Positions 8,609 through 17,429 of a stretch of 64,000 nt of DNA are shown here, piece after piece. The position numbers and the translations under genes are program-made. The stretch lies in NCBI RefSeq assembly GCF_024834045.1, contig NZ_JANUXW010000002.1:248001-312000 (forward strand). Direction: 5' to 3'. The notes under the pieces are model-generated. The model made no database searches and was not told the origin of the DNA. It saw nothing but the letters and a program-made list of their open reading frames with translations. The DNA comes from Neisseria montereyensis. GTDB taxonomy: Bacteria > Pseudomonadota > Gammaproteobacteria > Burkholderiales > Neisseriaceae. How positions within the stretch are numbered: position 1 is the stretch's first letter; each line of letters opens with the position of its first letter.

Positions 8609-8677
8609 GCCCATATCAATTTTCATGGTAAGTAATTATTACCTGCTATGGAAATTAATATGGGTTTTGTTTTTTTA
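8609..8677 (+). terminator. Long hairpin terminator of yqjG
   Basis: Near-complementary arms of about 19 bases (starting GCCCATAT at 8609 and closing with ATATGGGT at 8658-8665) enclose a second small stem (GGTAA/TTACC); a T-run follows. It would form a long extended hairpin. Confidence 0.8.
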
Positions 8678-9062
8678 TCAGGTATATTGAATTCTTCTGT
8701 TGCGAATTATATTGGCAATTTGCTTTATCCACTCCAGCAGTCTCTCTATAGAGGGCTGTTTCAACATTTAAAAATCTTTATTATCTTCAAATCAACTATG
8801 TAAAAAATAATTTACATAATCACAAATATTAATATCTATTCTCATTTCTATTAAATTTCTAATCAAAGACATAAGTCGGAACTTTCTACCTTTTATATGG
8901 ATTTATTTTAATGTAATTAATTAGGCACTATCTAATATCTAATTTTTAATTGCGAATGAGAATGAATAGTGATAAAAATATGAACTTGGTTTTTGCGTAT
9001 GGTAAAAAACTAAAATCTTTTATTTAACTCCGGAAATATGAAACTATAAAAAAGGTTCTATT
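8678..9062. other. AT-rich regulatory region upstream of the fetB-like gene
   Basis: No gene is visible. The region is strongly AT-rich. A GCGAATGAGAATGAATAGT stretch at 8952-8970 partly resembles a Fur box (consensus GATAATGATAATCATTATC), which would suit iron control of the downstream transporter; the match is moderate. A ribosome binding site AAAGG (9051-9055) precedes the start. Confidence 0.45.
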
Positions 9063-10106
9063 ATGATGAGCAATAAAAACACATCAAAAACAACCAATCA
9101 TTTTGTAGGCACACTCAAAAGCTCGTTAGTGGTATTGGGCATGCTTACTTTATTTGGTTGCTCTCAAGCATCTGAGTCTGATAATGCTGCCAATGGTAGT
9201 CAGGTAGAGCAAACTGCCGATGCAAGCCAGAATGCCCAAGGCGAAGTAACGATTCATACCGCACGGGGTGATGTATCGGTCGCTGCCAATCCGCATCCTG
9301 TCGCTGTATACGATATGACGATTTTGCAAAATTTATCTGCGCTGAATATCCCTGTCGAGGGTATGCCGGGTAAATTGCTTCTTGAAAACCTGAAAGCACC
9401 GAATACACCTGAGAGTAAAGATATTGGTACGGTTTTTGAGCCTAATTTGGAAGTGCTCAACGAAATGCAACCGAAAGCGATATTTGTCGGCTCCCGTATG
9501 GCTAAAAAATATGATGAATTGAGTAAAGTAGCGCCGACATTCGATTTAACGTTGGATACCAGCGATATGTATCAGGCAACCAAACAGCAGTTGGCTGATT
9601 TGGGCAAGCTGTTTAATAAAGAAAGCGAAGCGAAACAGTTGCAACAAAATATTGATGATGAAATTGCCAAAGCCAAAGCGGTTACCGAAGGAAAGGGTAA
9701 TGCGCTGATTATTTTGGTAAACGGTAATAAAATTGCGGCATTAAGCGATAAGTCACGGTTTGGTTTCGTGAATAAAATATTTAATATTCCTGCGGCGGAT
9801 CCTAATATTGAGGATGCAAGGCATGGCGAGCCGGTATCGTTTGAATATGTACAAAAAATTGATCCGGATTGGTTGTTTGTATTAGATAGAACCAGTGCGG
9901 TCGGCCAAGAGGGTGACGGTGCGGAAGTGGTGTTGGATAATCCGCTGATTCATCAAACCAAAGCATGGAAAAACGGCCATATTTTATATTTAAGCCCGGA
10001 TTCTTATTTGGCATTTGGCGGTTATTATCAATGGATGCAGGATACGAAGATGATAGCCGAGAATTTTGCTAAAGCAAGTAAGATTGATTCGAATAGTGCA
10101 CAATAA
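9063..10106 (+). CDS. fetB: Siderophore ABC transporter substrate-binding lipoprotein (FetB-like)
   Basis: A 347-residue lipoprotein with a signal peptide ending in the lipobox LFGC (Cys33). After a low-complexity linker it has the class III binding fold of the CeuE/VctP/FetB group, with an IHTARGDV start, a central helix and VYDMTILQNLSALNIPVEG typical of catecholate siderophore binders. It would hold ferric siderophore in the periplasm for the permeases encoded next. The start at 9063 follows AAAGG; ATG at 9066 is equally possible. It is the first gene of a four-gene unit in gonococcal fetBCDE order, but no receptor gene fetA precedes it. Confidence 0.85.
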   Translation: MMSNKNTSKTTNHFVGTLKSSLVVLGMLTLFGCSQASESDNAANGSQVEQTADASQNAQGEVTIHTARGDVSVAANPHPVAVYDMTILQNLSALNIPVEGMPGKLLLENLKAPNTPESKDIGTVFEPNLEVLNEMQPKAIFVGSRMAKKYDELSKVAPTFDLTLDTSDMYQATKQQLADLGKLFNKESEAKQLQQNIDDEIAKAKAVTEGKGNALIILVNGNKIAALSDKSRFGFVNKIFNIPAADPNIEDARHGEPVSFEYVQKIDPDWLFVLDRTSAVGQEGDGAEVVLDNPLIHQTKAWKNGHILYLSPDSYLAFGGYYQWMQDTKMIAENFAKASKIDSNSAQ

Positions 10107-10130
10107 TGATAACAAGATAAATCGCTTTCT

Positions 10131-11219
10131 ATGACGGATAGTAAAACATATACGTTCAAAACTTTTTTATCTTCGTTATTTGTACTATCGCCGTGGGTGC
10201 TCAACAGTATTAGCTTTATTATTCTTATCGCGTTAATATTGTTGAGCTTATCTGTCGGCGTGGCAGATTTTTCGTGGCAGGGGTTTTGGCGTGAGTTATT
10301 TGGATTGGCAACCCATGCCGGTCAGTTGCTTCATCAACATGAAGCGGGTGCCCAAGTTGCAGATATTGCTTTAACGGATACGCAGCTTTTATGGATTAGC
10401 CGCTTGCCACGAACGATTGCCATTATACTTACCGGGGCGGCGCTGTCTGTTGCGGGCATTATTTTGCAAGTGGTGCTGAAGAATCGTTTTGTCGAGCCAT
10501 CGATGATCGGGGCAACCCAAAGTTCGGCGCTGGGATTGCTGTTAATCAGTTTGTATTTTCCCAGTAGCTCGTTGATGGCCAAAATGGTTGTTGCGGTGAT
10601 TTGTGCGATTATCGGCATGATATGCTTTATGCGCTTAATCAGACCGCTGCCGCCTAGCGATTATTTGTTGCTGCCATTGGTAGGTATTGTTTTTAGCGGC
10701 ATTATTGAATCGATATCTACTTTTATTGCCTATCAAACAGAATCGTTACAAATGCTTTCCGTATGGCATTTAGGCGATTTTTCAACCATTTTATTAGGCC
10801 GCTACGAGCTTCTGTATATCACGGCGGTGCTGACGGTTATTGCTTATTTTCTTGCGGATCAGTTAACCATTGTCGGATTGGGTGATGCCATTACCGTTAA
10901 TTTAGGTATCAATCGTAATCTGATGGTCGGGTTTGTGATTGCGATGGTAGCAATGATTAGTTCGGTGGTGGTGGTAACCGTCGGTGCTATTCCTTTTGTC
11001 GGGCTGATTATTCCTAATATTATCAGCCAGATGATGGGGGATAGGTTGCGCCGTGCTTTGCCGGCAGTGGCTTTAATGGGAGCAGGTTTTGTACTGCTGT
11101 GCGACCTAATCGGGCGTGTGATTAACTATCCTTTTGAAGTGCCTGTTGCCACGGTATTCGGGGTTGCGGGTGCGGCTATCTTCCTATGGTTGTTGTTACG
11201 CAAGCCTAATCAAAGTTAA
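10131..11219 (+). CDS. fetC: Iron-siderophore ABC transporter permease (FecCD family, FetC-like)
   Basis: A 362-residue FecCD-type permease with about nine or ten membrane helices. Family segments visible are LPRTIAIILTGAALSVAGIILQ near residues 88-109 and the ATP-binding-protein contact region VGAIPFVGLIIPNI near residues 284-297. It pairs with the next permease to form the inner-membrane channel. It begins 25 bases after the fetB stop. No strong Shine-Dalgarno is visible, suggesting coupling to upstream translation. The N-terminal 35 residues are longer than in many homologues. Confidence 0.85.
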   Translation: MTDSKTYTFKTFLSSLFVLSPWVLNSISFIILIALILLSLSVGVADFSWQGFWRELFGLATHAGQLLHQHEAGAQVADIALTDTQLLWISRLPRTIAIILTGAALSVAGIILQVVLKNRFVEPSMIGATQSSALGLLLISLYFPSSSLMAKMVVAVICAIIGMICFMRLIRPLPPSDYLLLPLVGIVFSGIIESISTFIAYQTESLQMLSVWHLGDFSTILLGRYELLYITAVLTVIAYFLADQLTIVGLGDAITVNLGINRNLMVGFVIAMVAMISSVVVVTVGAIPFVGLIIPNIISQMMGDRLRRALPAVALMGAGFVLLCDLIGRVINYPFEVPVATVFGVAGAAIFLWLLLRKPNQS

Positions 11220-11228
11220 AGAAAACCA

Positions 11229-12251
11229 ATGAATTTGCCATCTTTATTTAAGCCAAACTCTTCTAATAATGATGTTTTAAATGGCTCTCAGGTTTGGACC
11301 AAGCCGGTTTGTATTACTTTGCTGTTGCTTGTTATCAGCATGGTAGTATTTATCGTATTCAAATCTCATGGGAATTGGGCTTTTGTGCTGGAACTTCGGG
11401 GTAAGAAATTATTGGCGTTGATGGTGGTCGGCTATGCGCTTGGCGTTTCTACTTTATTGTTTCAAACGCTTACTCAGAATCCTATTTTAACGCCGTCGTT
11501 ATTGGGCTTTGATGCGCTGTATATTTTGATTCAAAGTATCATTGTCTTTTTTTTAGGCACGATCAATATATTTAATACGCAACCGGTTTTGAAGTTTGCC
11601 ATAGAAGTGGCCATTATGATGGGGGCGTCATTGCTGCTGTTTCGTTTACTCTTTACCCGTAATCATCATGATTTAGCAAGGCTTATTTTGGTCGGTATTA
11701 TATTCGGGGTGCTTTTCCGTAGTTTGTCTTCATTGGTTGCCAGATTAATTAGTCCGGAAGACTATGTGGTGGTACAGGCATCCAGTTTCGCCCAGTTTAA
11801 TACCATTAATTTAGATTTGTTGGTGGTTAGCCTGGTTGTCTGCCTATTCAGTGCCATAGTGCTTTGGCGGTGGCGCTATCAAATGGATATTTTGATGCTG
11901 GGTAGGGAAGCGGCGATCAACTTGGGCATTAATTATCAACAATTCAGCCTGAAATTATTGGTGCTTATTGCCATATTGGTTGCTACGGCAACAGCATTTG
12001 TCGGCCCGGTTGTTTTTTTAGGTTTGCTGGTTTGCGCGATTACAAACCGTATTTGCCGGCGTATGTATCATAGTGAAAGGTTGGTGTTGGTTAGCCTGGT
12101 GGCTATGTTGTGCTTGGTATTGGGGCAAACGGTTTTTGAGCAGATATTGGGCTTGACGGGTGTATTGTCGGCAGTAATCGAGGTATGCGGCGGCCTGCTG
12201 TTTTTGGTTTTAATCTTTACCCAATATCGAAGAAATATCAAAATGGCATGA
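11229..12251 (+). CDS. fetD: Iron-siderophore ABC transporter permease (FecCD family, FetD-like)
   Basis: A 340-residue second FecCD permease, expected to heterodimerise with the preceding gene product. Typical segments are GYALGVSTLLFQTLTQNP near residues 74-91 and the FVGPVVFLGLLVCAITN region near residues 258-274. Around nine transmembrane segments are predicted. It lies 9 bases after fetC in the same operon and resembles CeuC/VctG. Confidence 0.85.
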   Translation: MNLPSLFKPNSSNNDVLNGSQVWTKPVCITLLLLVISMVVFIVFKSHGNWAFVLELRGKKLLALMVVGYALGVSTLLFQTLTQNPILTPSLLGFDALYILIQSIIVFFLGTINIFNTQPVLKFAIEVAIMMGASLLLFRLLFTRNHHDLARLILVGIIFGVLFRSLSSLVARLISPEDYVVVQASSFAQFNTINLDLLVVSLVVCLFSAIVLWRWRYQMDILMLGREAAINLGINYQQFSLKLLVLIAILVATATAFVGPVVFLGLLVCAITNRICRRMYHSERLVLVSLVAMLCLVLGQTVFEQILGLTGVLSAVIEVCGGLLFLVLIFTQYRRNIKMA

Positions 12252-12296
12252 GTCGGGTAGGCTTGCCGGTTTCTTAATGAAAATGAATATAACACT

Positions 12297-13055
12297 ATGA
12301 TAATTGTTTCTAATGTTTCTCATCATATTGGTCGGTATGCCATCTTAAAGGATATTAATTTATCTTTAGACCGTGGGCAGGTGGTGGCTTTAATCGGCCC
12401 TAATGGCGCCGGCAAATCGACACTGTTTAGTTTGATGTCCCGCCTAACACCTCTGCAAAGCGGCTCGATTGGTTTTGACGGGCTGGATATTACCACGACA
12501 CCCAGCCAGACGTTGGCGAAAACAGTGGCATTATTGGCGCAGGAAAACTATCTGCAAGGGCGCCTGCGTGTTGAAGAGTTGCTGATGTTCGGCCGTTATC
12601 CCTATCATCAGGGGCGGCCGTCTGAAAAAGATAAGCAAATAGTCGAATCGGTGGTTGCCCGTTTTGAATTGGAAAGTCTAACCAAACGCTATTTATCAAC
12701 TTTATCGGGCGGACAACGCCAACGTGCGTTGGTTGCCATGATTGTTTGTCAGGATACGCCTTATTTGTTGTTGGACGAACCGTTAAATAATTTGGATATG
12801 TATCATGCCGGCCAACTCATGCGGCTACTGTGTTCATTGGCGCAAGAAGAAAACAAAACGGTTGTGATTGTGCTGCATGATATCAACCATGCCGCACAAT
12901 TTGCGGATACGGTTGTGATGATGAAAGCCGGTCAAGTAATACAAACGGGGCATCCTGCCGAAGTGATTAATCGAGAAAGTATATCGGCATTATATGGTAT
13001 TGATGTGACGGTGCTGGATTACAATGGCAGACCGGTGATTGTCGATACCAGATAA
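12297..13055 (+). CDS. fetE: Iron-siderophore ABC transporter ATP-binding protein (FetE-like)
   Basis: A 252-residue ABC ATPase. Walker A is GPNGAGKS (residues 34-41), the signature LSGGQ (136-140) and Walker B LLLDEP (157-162), followed by the switch histidine in VLHDINHAAQFADTV. It energises the FetCD-like permease pair and resembles CeuD/VctC. An uptake sequence is built into the coding region at 12615-12626, encoding GRPSEK (residues 106-111), with 11 of 12 DUS bases. It is last in the operon, before a Rho-independent terminator. Confidence 0.92.
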   Translation: MIIVSNVSHHIGRYAILKDINLSLDRGQVVALIGPNGAGKSTLFSLMSRLTPLQSGSIGFDGLDITTTPSQTLAKTVALLAQENYLQGRLRVEELLMFGRYPYHQGRPSEKDKQIVESVVARFELESLTKRYLSTLSGGQRQRALVAMIVCQDTPYLLLDEPLNNLDMYHAGQLMRLLCSLAQEENKTVVIVLHDINHAAQFADTVVMMKAGQVIQTGHPAEVINRESISALYGIDVTVLDYNGRPVIVDTR

Positions 13056-13069
13056 TTAATACATCATTA

Positions 13070-13099
13070 GGGCTTTAGTATTGGCTAAAGCCCTTTTTT
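13070..13099 (+). terminator. Rho-independent terminator after fetE
   Basis: Nine-base arms GGGCTTTAG/CTAAAGCCC, 6-base loop, six T residues. The T-run overlaps the aroA stop codon from the opposite strand. On the minus strand the region before the stem is not A/T-rich enough to judge use by aroA. Confidence 0.85.
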
Positions 13100-14390
13100 A
13101 TTTTTGTAGGGATGCGAAAACATCAAAATAAGTGGGAAATGTTTTATAGGTACATTTAGGGTCGTTAATAATCACCGGTACGCCCAATAGCGATACCAAT
13201 GAAAAACACATGGCCATACGGTGGTCGTCGTAAGTATCGATTTCGGCATCAGGGGTTAGCGATGCCGGTGGGGTGATATGGATGGCTTCAGGCTCTTCAA
13301 TCACGGTGGCGCCGACTTTACGCAGCTCGTTTGCCATAGCGGCAATGCGGTCGGTTTCTTTGACGCGCCAGCTACCGATATTGCGCAATGTACAAGTGCC
13401 GCCGCTTGCCAAGGCAACAATGGCTAAGGTCATGGCGGCATCGGGAATATGATTGGCATCTAAATCAAACGGTAAAACCGCCTGGTTTGCGGCACGGGAA
13501 ACTTCGATAAAGTTTTCCCCCCATACAACGGTCGCGCCGATTTTTTCCAATTCACGAGCAAAAGCCACATCGCCTTGAATACTGTCGGCACCGATACCGG
13601 TAACGCGTATGGGTTCGCCGGATAGCAAACCCGCTGCTAAGAAATAAGAGGCGCTTGAAGCATCGCCTTCCACATACAGCCGCTCCGGTGCATGGTATTG
13701 TGATCCGGCCGGAATTTTAAAAACACGGTAATCTTCATTGGCAACCGTTACGCCGAATTGCGCCATCAGTTTCAGCGTAATGTCGATATAGGGTTTGGAA
13801 ATCAACTCACCAATCACACGGATTTCAAACGCTTGTTTGGTGAGGGGCAGAGCCATCAACAGGGCAGTGAGGAATTGGCTGGAAACATTGCCCTTAATCG
13901 GAATCACCCGTTCGCCGTTGTCCGTACGTTCGCTAATGTGTAGCGGCGGATAATGTTCATTGCCGAGATATTGGATATCGGCACCGGCTATCCGCAAAGC
14001 ATCTACTAAATCACCGATAGGGCGCTCGTGCATACGCGGTACGCCGTGAAGATGATAATTGCCGCCTAAAATAGCCAGTGCGGCGGTGAGTGGTCGAAAC
14101 GCGGTGCCGGCATTACCGAGAAAGAGATCTGCTTCGCGATTGGGAAATTGTCCGCCGCTACCATGTACTTTCAGACGGCCGTCTGAAAAAAACTCAAGTT
14201 GAATCCCCAGTTTTTCCAATGCTTCAAGCATTCGTTCGGTATCGTCTGATTGCAGCAAAGAATGGATTTCACACACATTGTCGGATAAAGCCGCTAACAA
14301 AAGGGTGCGGTTACTAATACTTTTGGAGCCGGGTAAGGCGATGGTGGAGGGCTTGAGTGTAACGGCGGGTAGGCAGATGGATTCGGTCAT
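13098..14390 (-). CDS. aroA: 3-phosphoshikimate 1-carboxyvinyltransferase (EPSP synthase)
   Basis: A 430-residue enzyme of the shikimate pathway joining PEP and shikimate 3-phosphate. Substrate-binding motifs are GSKSISNRT (residues 21-29), [10 protein letters not shown] (91-100) and [10 protein letters not shown] near the C-terminus, consistent with class I, glyphosate-sensitive type sequences. The start at 14390 gives [14 protein letters not shown]; the upstream in-frame ATG at 14408 adds six residues. A perfect 20-base palindrome made of two overlapping uptake sequences lies inside the gene at 14169-14188, encoding FFSDGRLK (residues 67-74). Confidence 0.96.
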   Translation of the reverse strand: MTESICLPAVTLKPSTIALPGSKSISNRTLLLAALSDNVCEIHSLLQSDDTERMLEALEKLGIQLEFFSDGRLKVHGSGGQFPNREADLFLGNAGTAFRPLTAALAILGGNYHLHGVPRMHERPIGDLVDALRIAGADIQYLGNEHYPPLHISERTDNGERVIPIKGNVSSQFLTALLMALPLTKQAFEIRVIGELISKPYIDITLKLMAQFGVTVANEDYRVFKIPAGSQYHAPERLYVEGDASSASYFLAAGLLSGEPIRVTGIGADSIQGDVAFARELEKIGATVVWGENFIEVSRAANQAVLPFDLDANHIPDAAMTLAIVALASGGTCTLRNIGSWRVKETDRIAAMANELRKVGATVIEEPEAIHITPPASLTPDAEIDTYDDHRMAMCFSLVSLLGVPVIINDPKCTYKTFPTYFDVFASLQK

Positions 14391-14501
14391 GGGTATCTTT
14401 TTAATCAATAAAATATCAATATGGTATCGATATTGCTGAATATAATGTTTCAGACGGCCTTAGCCTATATAGGCTGAGGTGTATCTTTATAGTAGGCCGT
14501 G

Positions 14502-15452
14502 TTATACGACTTTGGGTTTGCTGGCCAGAATATTAATCACTTTTTTAGCAGTAGGTGTGGGTAGTGTGATTTCACTGTCGTTTTCAGATGGGCCGTCTGA
14601 AAAACGTGCGGGCACGGTTTCCGAATCAAATGCGGTATCGCCGCCGTGTTTTAAGGTTTGGCCGCGTACTAAGCCGGTAAAGTCAAACAGTTCGGTATCG
14701 GCAAGATGTGAGGGAACAACGTTTTGCAATGCTGAAAACATCGATTCGATACGGCCGGGAAAGCGTTTGTCCCAATCTTGCAGCATTTCTTTAATTACTT
14801 GGCGTTGCAGGTTGGGTTGTGAGCCGCAAAGGTTACAAGGAATAATCGGAAACTGTTTCAATACGGCATAGCGTTCCAAGTCTTTTTCTTTTACATAAGC
14901 CAAAGGCCGAATCACAATATGTTCGCCATTATCGGAAACCAGTTTTGGGGGCATGGCTTTGAGTTTGCCGCCATAAAACATATTGAGAAACATGGTTTGC
15001 AGAATATCGTCACGATGATGGCCGAGTGCGATTTTGGTGCAGCCTAATTCTTTCGCCACACGGTATAGCACGCCGCGGCGCAGGCGGCTGCATAGCGAGC
15101 AGGTGGTTTTGCCTTCTTCTATCACGCGTTTAACAATAGAATAAGTGTCTTCTTCTACAATACGGTAAGGTACGCCGATGCTGTCGAGGTATTCGGGCAG
15201 GATATGTTCGGGGAAGCCGGGCTGCTTCTGATCGAGGTTAACGGCGACTAATTCGAAATCAACCGGTGCGCTGGCCTGCAATTGGCGCAAGATATCGAGT
15301 AGGGCGTAGCTGTCTTTGCCACCTGAAAGACAAACCATAATTTTATCGCCGTTTTCAATCATATTGAAATCGTTGATGGCATCGCCGACTGCATGGCGCA
15401 ATCGTTTATTTAACTTATTGTTTTCTAATTGTTGTTTGCTTTTTTTAGACAT
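14502..15452 (-). CDS. ttcA: tRNA 2-thiocytidine(32) synthetase TtcA
   Basis: A 316-residue PP-loop ATPase that thiolates cytidine 32 of certain tRNAs using an iron-sulfur cluster. The PP-loop is SGGKDS (residues 43-48). The cluster cysteines are in CSLC (118-121) and CNLC (206-209). The C-terminal tail beyond about residue 265 is poorly conserved and contains [10 protein letters not shown], which is encoded by two opposed uptake-sequence cores near 14582-14600, so this tail looks like a site where DUS were accommodated. It is monocistronic. Confidence 0.95.
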   Translation of the reverse strand: MSKKSKQQLENNKLNKRLRHAVGDAINDFNMIENGDKIMVCLSGGKDSYALLDILRQLQASAPVDFELVAVNLDQKQPGFPEHILPEYLDSIGVPYRIVEEDTYSIVKRVIEEGKTTCSLCSRLRRGVLYRVAKELGCTKIALGHHRDDILQTMFLNMFYGGKLKAMPPKLVSDNGEHIVIRPLAYVKEKDLERYAVLKQFPIIPCNLCGSQPNLQRQVIKEMLQDWDKRFPGRIESMFSALQNVVPSHLADTELFDFTGLVRGQTLKHGGDTAFDSETVPARFSDGPSENDSEITLPTPTAKKVINILASKPKVV

Positions 15453-15592
15453 GGCGTGAGTAATAGAAAAAGTGGCGGAAAAGAGAAAAGATTGTACCTG
15501 AAAATCGGCCTATTCGGTAATGTTTGCCGGTAAGTGTCGTATAGAAGGGTTATTTATTTAAAAAATATGCAAAATTATGATGCAATTCATTA

Positions 15593-15621
15593 TTGGATTA
15601 TCTGTTAAATCTGATTATAAT
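15593..15621 (+). promoter_or_regulatory. Promoter immediately before a lipoprotein gene
   Basis: Consensus TATAAT at 15616-15621 with TTGGAT at 15593-15598, 17-base spacing. It lies so close to the ATG at 15628 that the transcript would be leaderless or nearly so. Confidence 0.45.
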
Positions 15622-15627
15622 GGCAAC

Positions 15628-16113
15628 ATGAAAAAGCATATTCCCCTCTTATTATTATCGGTTGCATTGGCAGGTTGTGAAACGATTTATCTTCCTTCTT
15701 TGAAAGAAGTACCGCTGAAGCCTACTAATGTTAAGACAGAACCTGCGAAAGCGCCTTACAAACTGGCGGCCAGCCATTGGACGGATGTGTCTAAAATCCG
15801 TGAGGAAGCTACGCGGCTGAGTTATCAGGTTAGCGGCGGACAGATTACTAAAGTTCAAGCCGCACAATACCTTAACCGGTTCCGTATCCGGCAGGTCGGC
15901 CGCAATCAGGTAGACGACAGTATGTATGAAGTTTATCTGCGCTCTGCGGTGGATAGCCAACGCGGCGCGATTACAACCGAACAGTCTAAACTTTATATCC
16001 AAAATGCTTTACGCGGTTGGCAGCAACGTTGGCCGAATATGAGCAATAAACCGTCTAACCCTGCGTTTACCAACTTCCTGATGGAAGTCATGGGCATGGA
16101 TCCTTTAAAATAA
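15628..16113 (+). CDS. Hypothetical lipoprotein
   Basis: A 161-residue protein with a short signal peptide ending in the lipobox LAGC (Cys17). The mature part is mostly helical and basic (residues 40-155), with segments such as SKIREEATRLSYQVSGGQITKVQ and YEVYLRSAVDSQ. I do not recognise a named family. I chose the ATG at 15628 since it gives a canonical lipoprotein start; an in-frame ATG at 15577 would place 17 unrelated residues before the signal. No Shine-Dalgarno precedes 15628, and a TATAAT ends only 6 bases upstream. Confidence 0.75.
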   Translation: MKKHIPLLLLSVALAGCETIYLPSLKEVPLKPTNVKTEPAKAPYKLAASHWTDVSKIREEATRLSYQVSGGQITKVQAAQYLNRFRIRQVGRNQVDDSMYEVYLRSAVDSQRGAITTEQSKLYIQNALRGWQQRWPNMSNKPSNPAFTNFLMEVMGMDPLK

Positions 16114-16147
16114 TAGATGATATTTAAAGATTAAGTTTGAGATAACC

Positions 16148-16181
16148 AAAGGCCGTCTGAATCTATTTTCAGACGGCCTTT
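16148..16181. terminator. DUS inverted-repeat terminator, bidirectional
   Basis: Fourteen-base arms, 6-base loop, between the convergent lipoprotein and YkvA genes; flanking A and T runs on both sides suit termination in both directions. Confidence 0.85.
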
Positions 16182-16219
16182 ATTTTATATAGATGGTTTT
16201 TTTATCAAACCATAATGGA

Positions 16220-16588
16220 TTAGCCGAAGATTTTATCCACGGCAGCCTGCGCTCTTTCGCGTATTTCATCGGTTAAATGGCTTTTCATTTGCGCATAAAC
16301 CAAAGTAATCACGGCGATATCATCACTAAACCCCAATGGGCCGAGTAGGTCCGGAATGCTGTCGATAGGGCTGAAAAAATAAATCAATGCACCCAAAATA
16401 ATCATTTTGGAACGTTTGGGTGTGGCTGGGTCTTTAAATAAAAAATACAGTGCATAAAGTTGTTTTACAATCGGTTTGCCCAGTTTGCCGGAAAAACGTA
16501 TGACTTTTTTCAAGAAGCCCGACTCGTCCAAATTTCTTTGGCGAAATTTAGGGATAAATTCTTCAGGTGAAGTTTTATTCTTCATCAT
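16220..16588 (-). CDS. YkvA family protein (DUF1232)
   Basis: A 122-residue protein carrying the DUF1232 core: a hydrophobic helix followed by YFFSPIDSIPDLLGPLGFSDD near residues 72-92 and an ITLVYAQMKSHL helix. The family is found in small membrane-associated proteins of unknown function. The protein begins MMKNKTS, so the start could be either of two adjacent ATGs. A GAAG lies close upstream. Confidence 0.85.
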   Translation of the reverse strand: MMKNKTSPEEFIPKFRQRNLDESGFLKKVIRFSGKLGKPIVKQLYALYFLFKDPATPKRSKMIILGALIYFFSPIDSIPDLLGPLGFSDDIAVITLVYAQMKSHLTDEIRERAQAAVDKIFG

Positions 16589-16811
16589 CTTCAGTTAATC
16601 CTTTCTGTTGGTAAGGTGTGTGGTTTTCTCTTGTCGTCAATAGAAAGTTATTTGGAATTTAAGGGCAACGAATAATGACTGGTGCTTTTTTAAGCACCAT
16701 AACTTTATATAAAATAATGATGCTTTTTAAAAATACAAGTTTCAAAGAGGCGGAAAGGTGTGCAAAAAAATGTTATGGCATCAAGCTTTGTATTGAGAAG
16801 CAGATAATTAT

Positions 16812-17237
16812 TCAGTTGTTGTTGCCGTGTTTTTCCGCCAATTCCCGCAAGGCTTCGGCCAGCTTTGGGTGGTGTTGTAGCTGTTTTGCCGAATGGCGAA
16901 AGCTCTGTATGGCCGCTTCACTCAGTTTTAAATGATTTTCACGGGGCGGTAACGGGCGGGCGGGAATGGTTTTAATGCGTACATTCGCAATATCCGGATG
17001 CAGGTTTTGTAGTTTCGGCAGCAAACCGGGAGTAATCATACGCAAACGGGAAGCGGCCATATTGTTGTTTGCCAATAAAACCAACGTTCCTTCTTCTATA
17101 CAGGCCGTCTGAAAGTGTGCGCGCAGATTGGCCGGCAAAACCTGTTTGATTTGCCGGTCTAGTTTTTGCCATTGTTGCGACTGTTGCAATAATGTCAGTA
17201 GCCCTCCGTTGCGCCGGGCTAATTTTTCCAAATTCAT
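16812..17237 (-). CDS. dciA: DciA family protein (DUF721), DnaB helicase loader
   Basis: A 141-residue protein with the DUF721 domain in its N-terminal two thirds, including LPANLRAHFQTACIEEGTLVL and a MAASRLRMITPGLLPKLQ stretch (near residues 59-76), followed by a basic, probably disordered C-terminus. DciA is the ancestral loader or operator of the DnaB replicative helicase in bacteria without DnaC. It is divergent from secA, as in many beta- and gammaproteobacteria. An uptake sequence is embedded at about 17102-17113, antisense to residues HFQTA. Confidence 0.85.
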   Translation of the reverse strand: MNLEKLARRNGGLLTLLQQSQQWQKLDRQIKQVLPANLRAHFQTACIEEGTLVLLANNNMAASRLRMITPGLLPKLQNLHPDIANVRIKTIPARPLPPRENHLKLSEAAIQSFRHSAKQLQHHPKLAEALRELAEKHGNNN

Positions 17238-17345
17238 ATTATTATTAATACTAGTGTTGTTTTCATAAGTAAAGAAAGGCCTAATCAGTTGAAATCCGAT
17301 AAAACTGCCGCTATTTCAAACGGCATTGTAACCCTGATAAGCGGC

Positions 17346-17373
17346 TTGTGTTAAAATTCACATTATTTTATAC
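17346..17373 (+). promoter_or_regulatory. Candidate secA promoter
   Basis: TTGTGT at 17346-17351 and TTATAC at 17368-17373 with 16-base spacing, about 55 bases before the secA ATG. A small hairpin (AGTGT/ACACT, 17397-17412) lies in the leader. Confidence 0.35.
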
Positions 17374-17429
17374 CGAATCTATCGAATCAATTACGGAGTG
17401 TGCGGAAACACTTCGTCACAGGAAATTTC

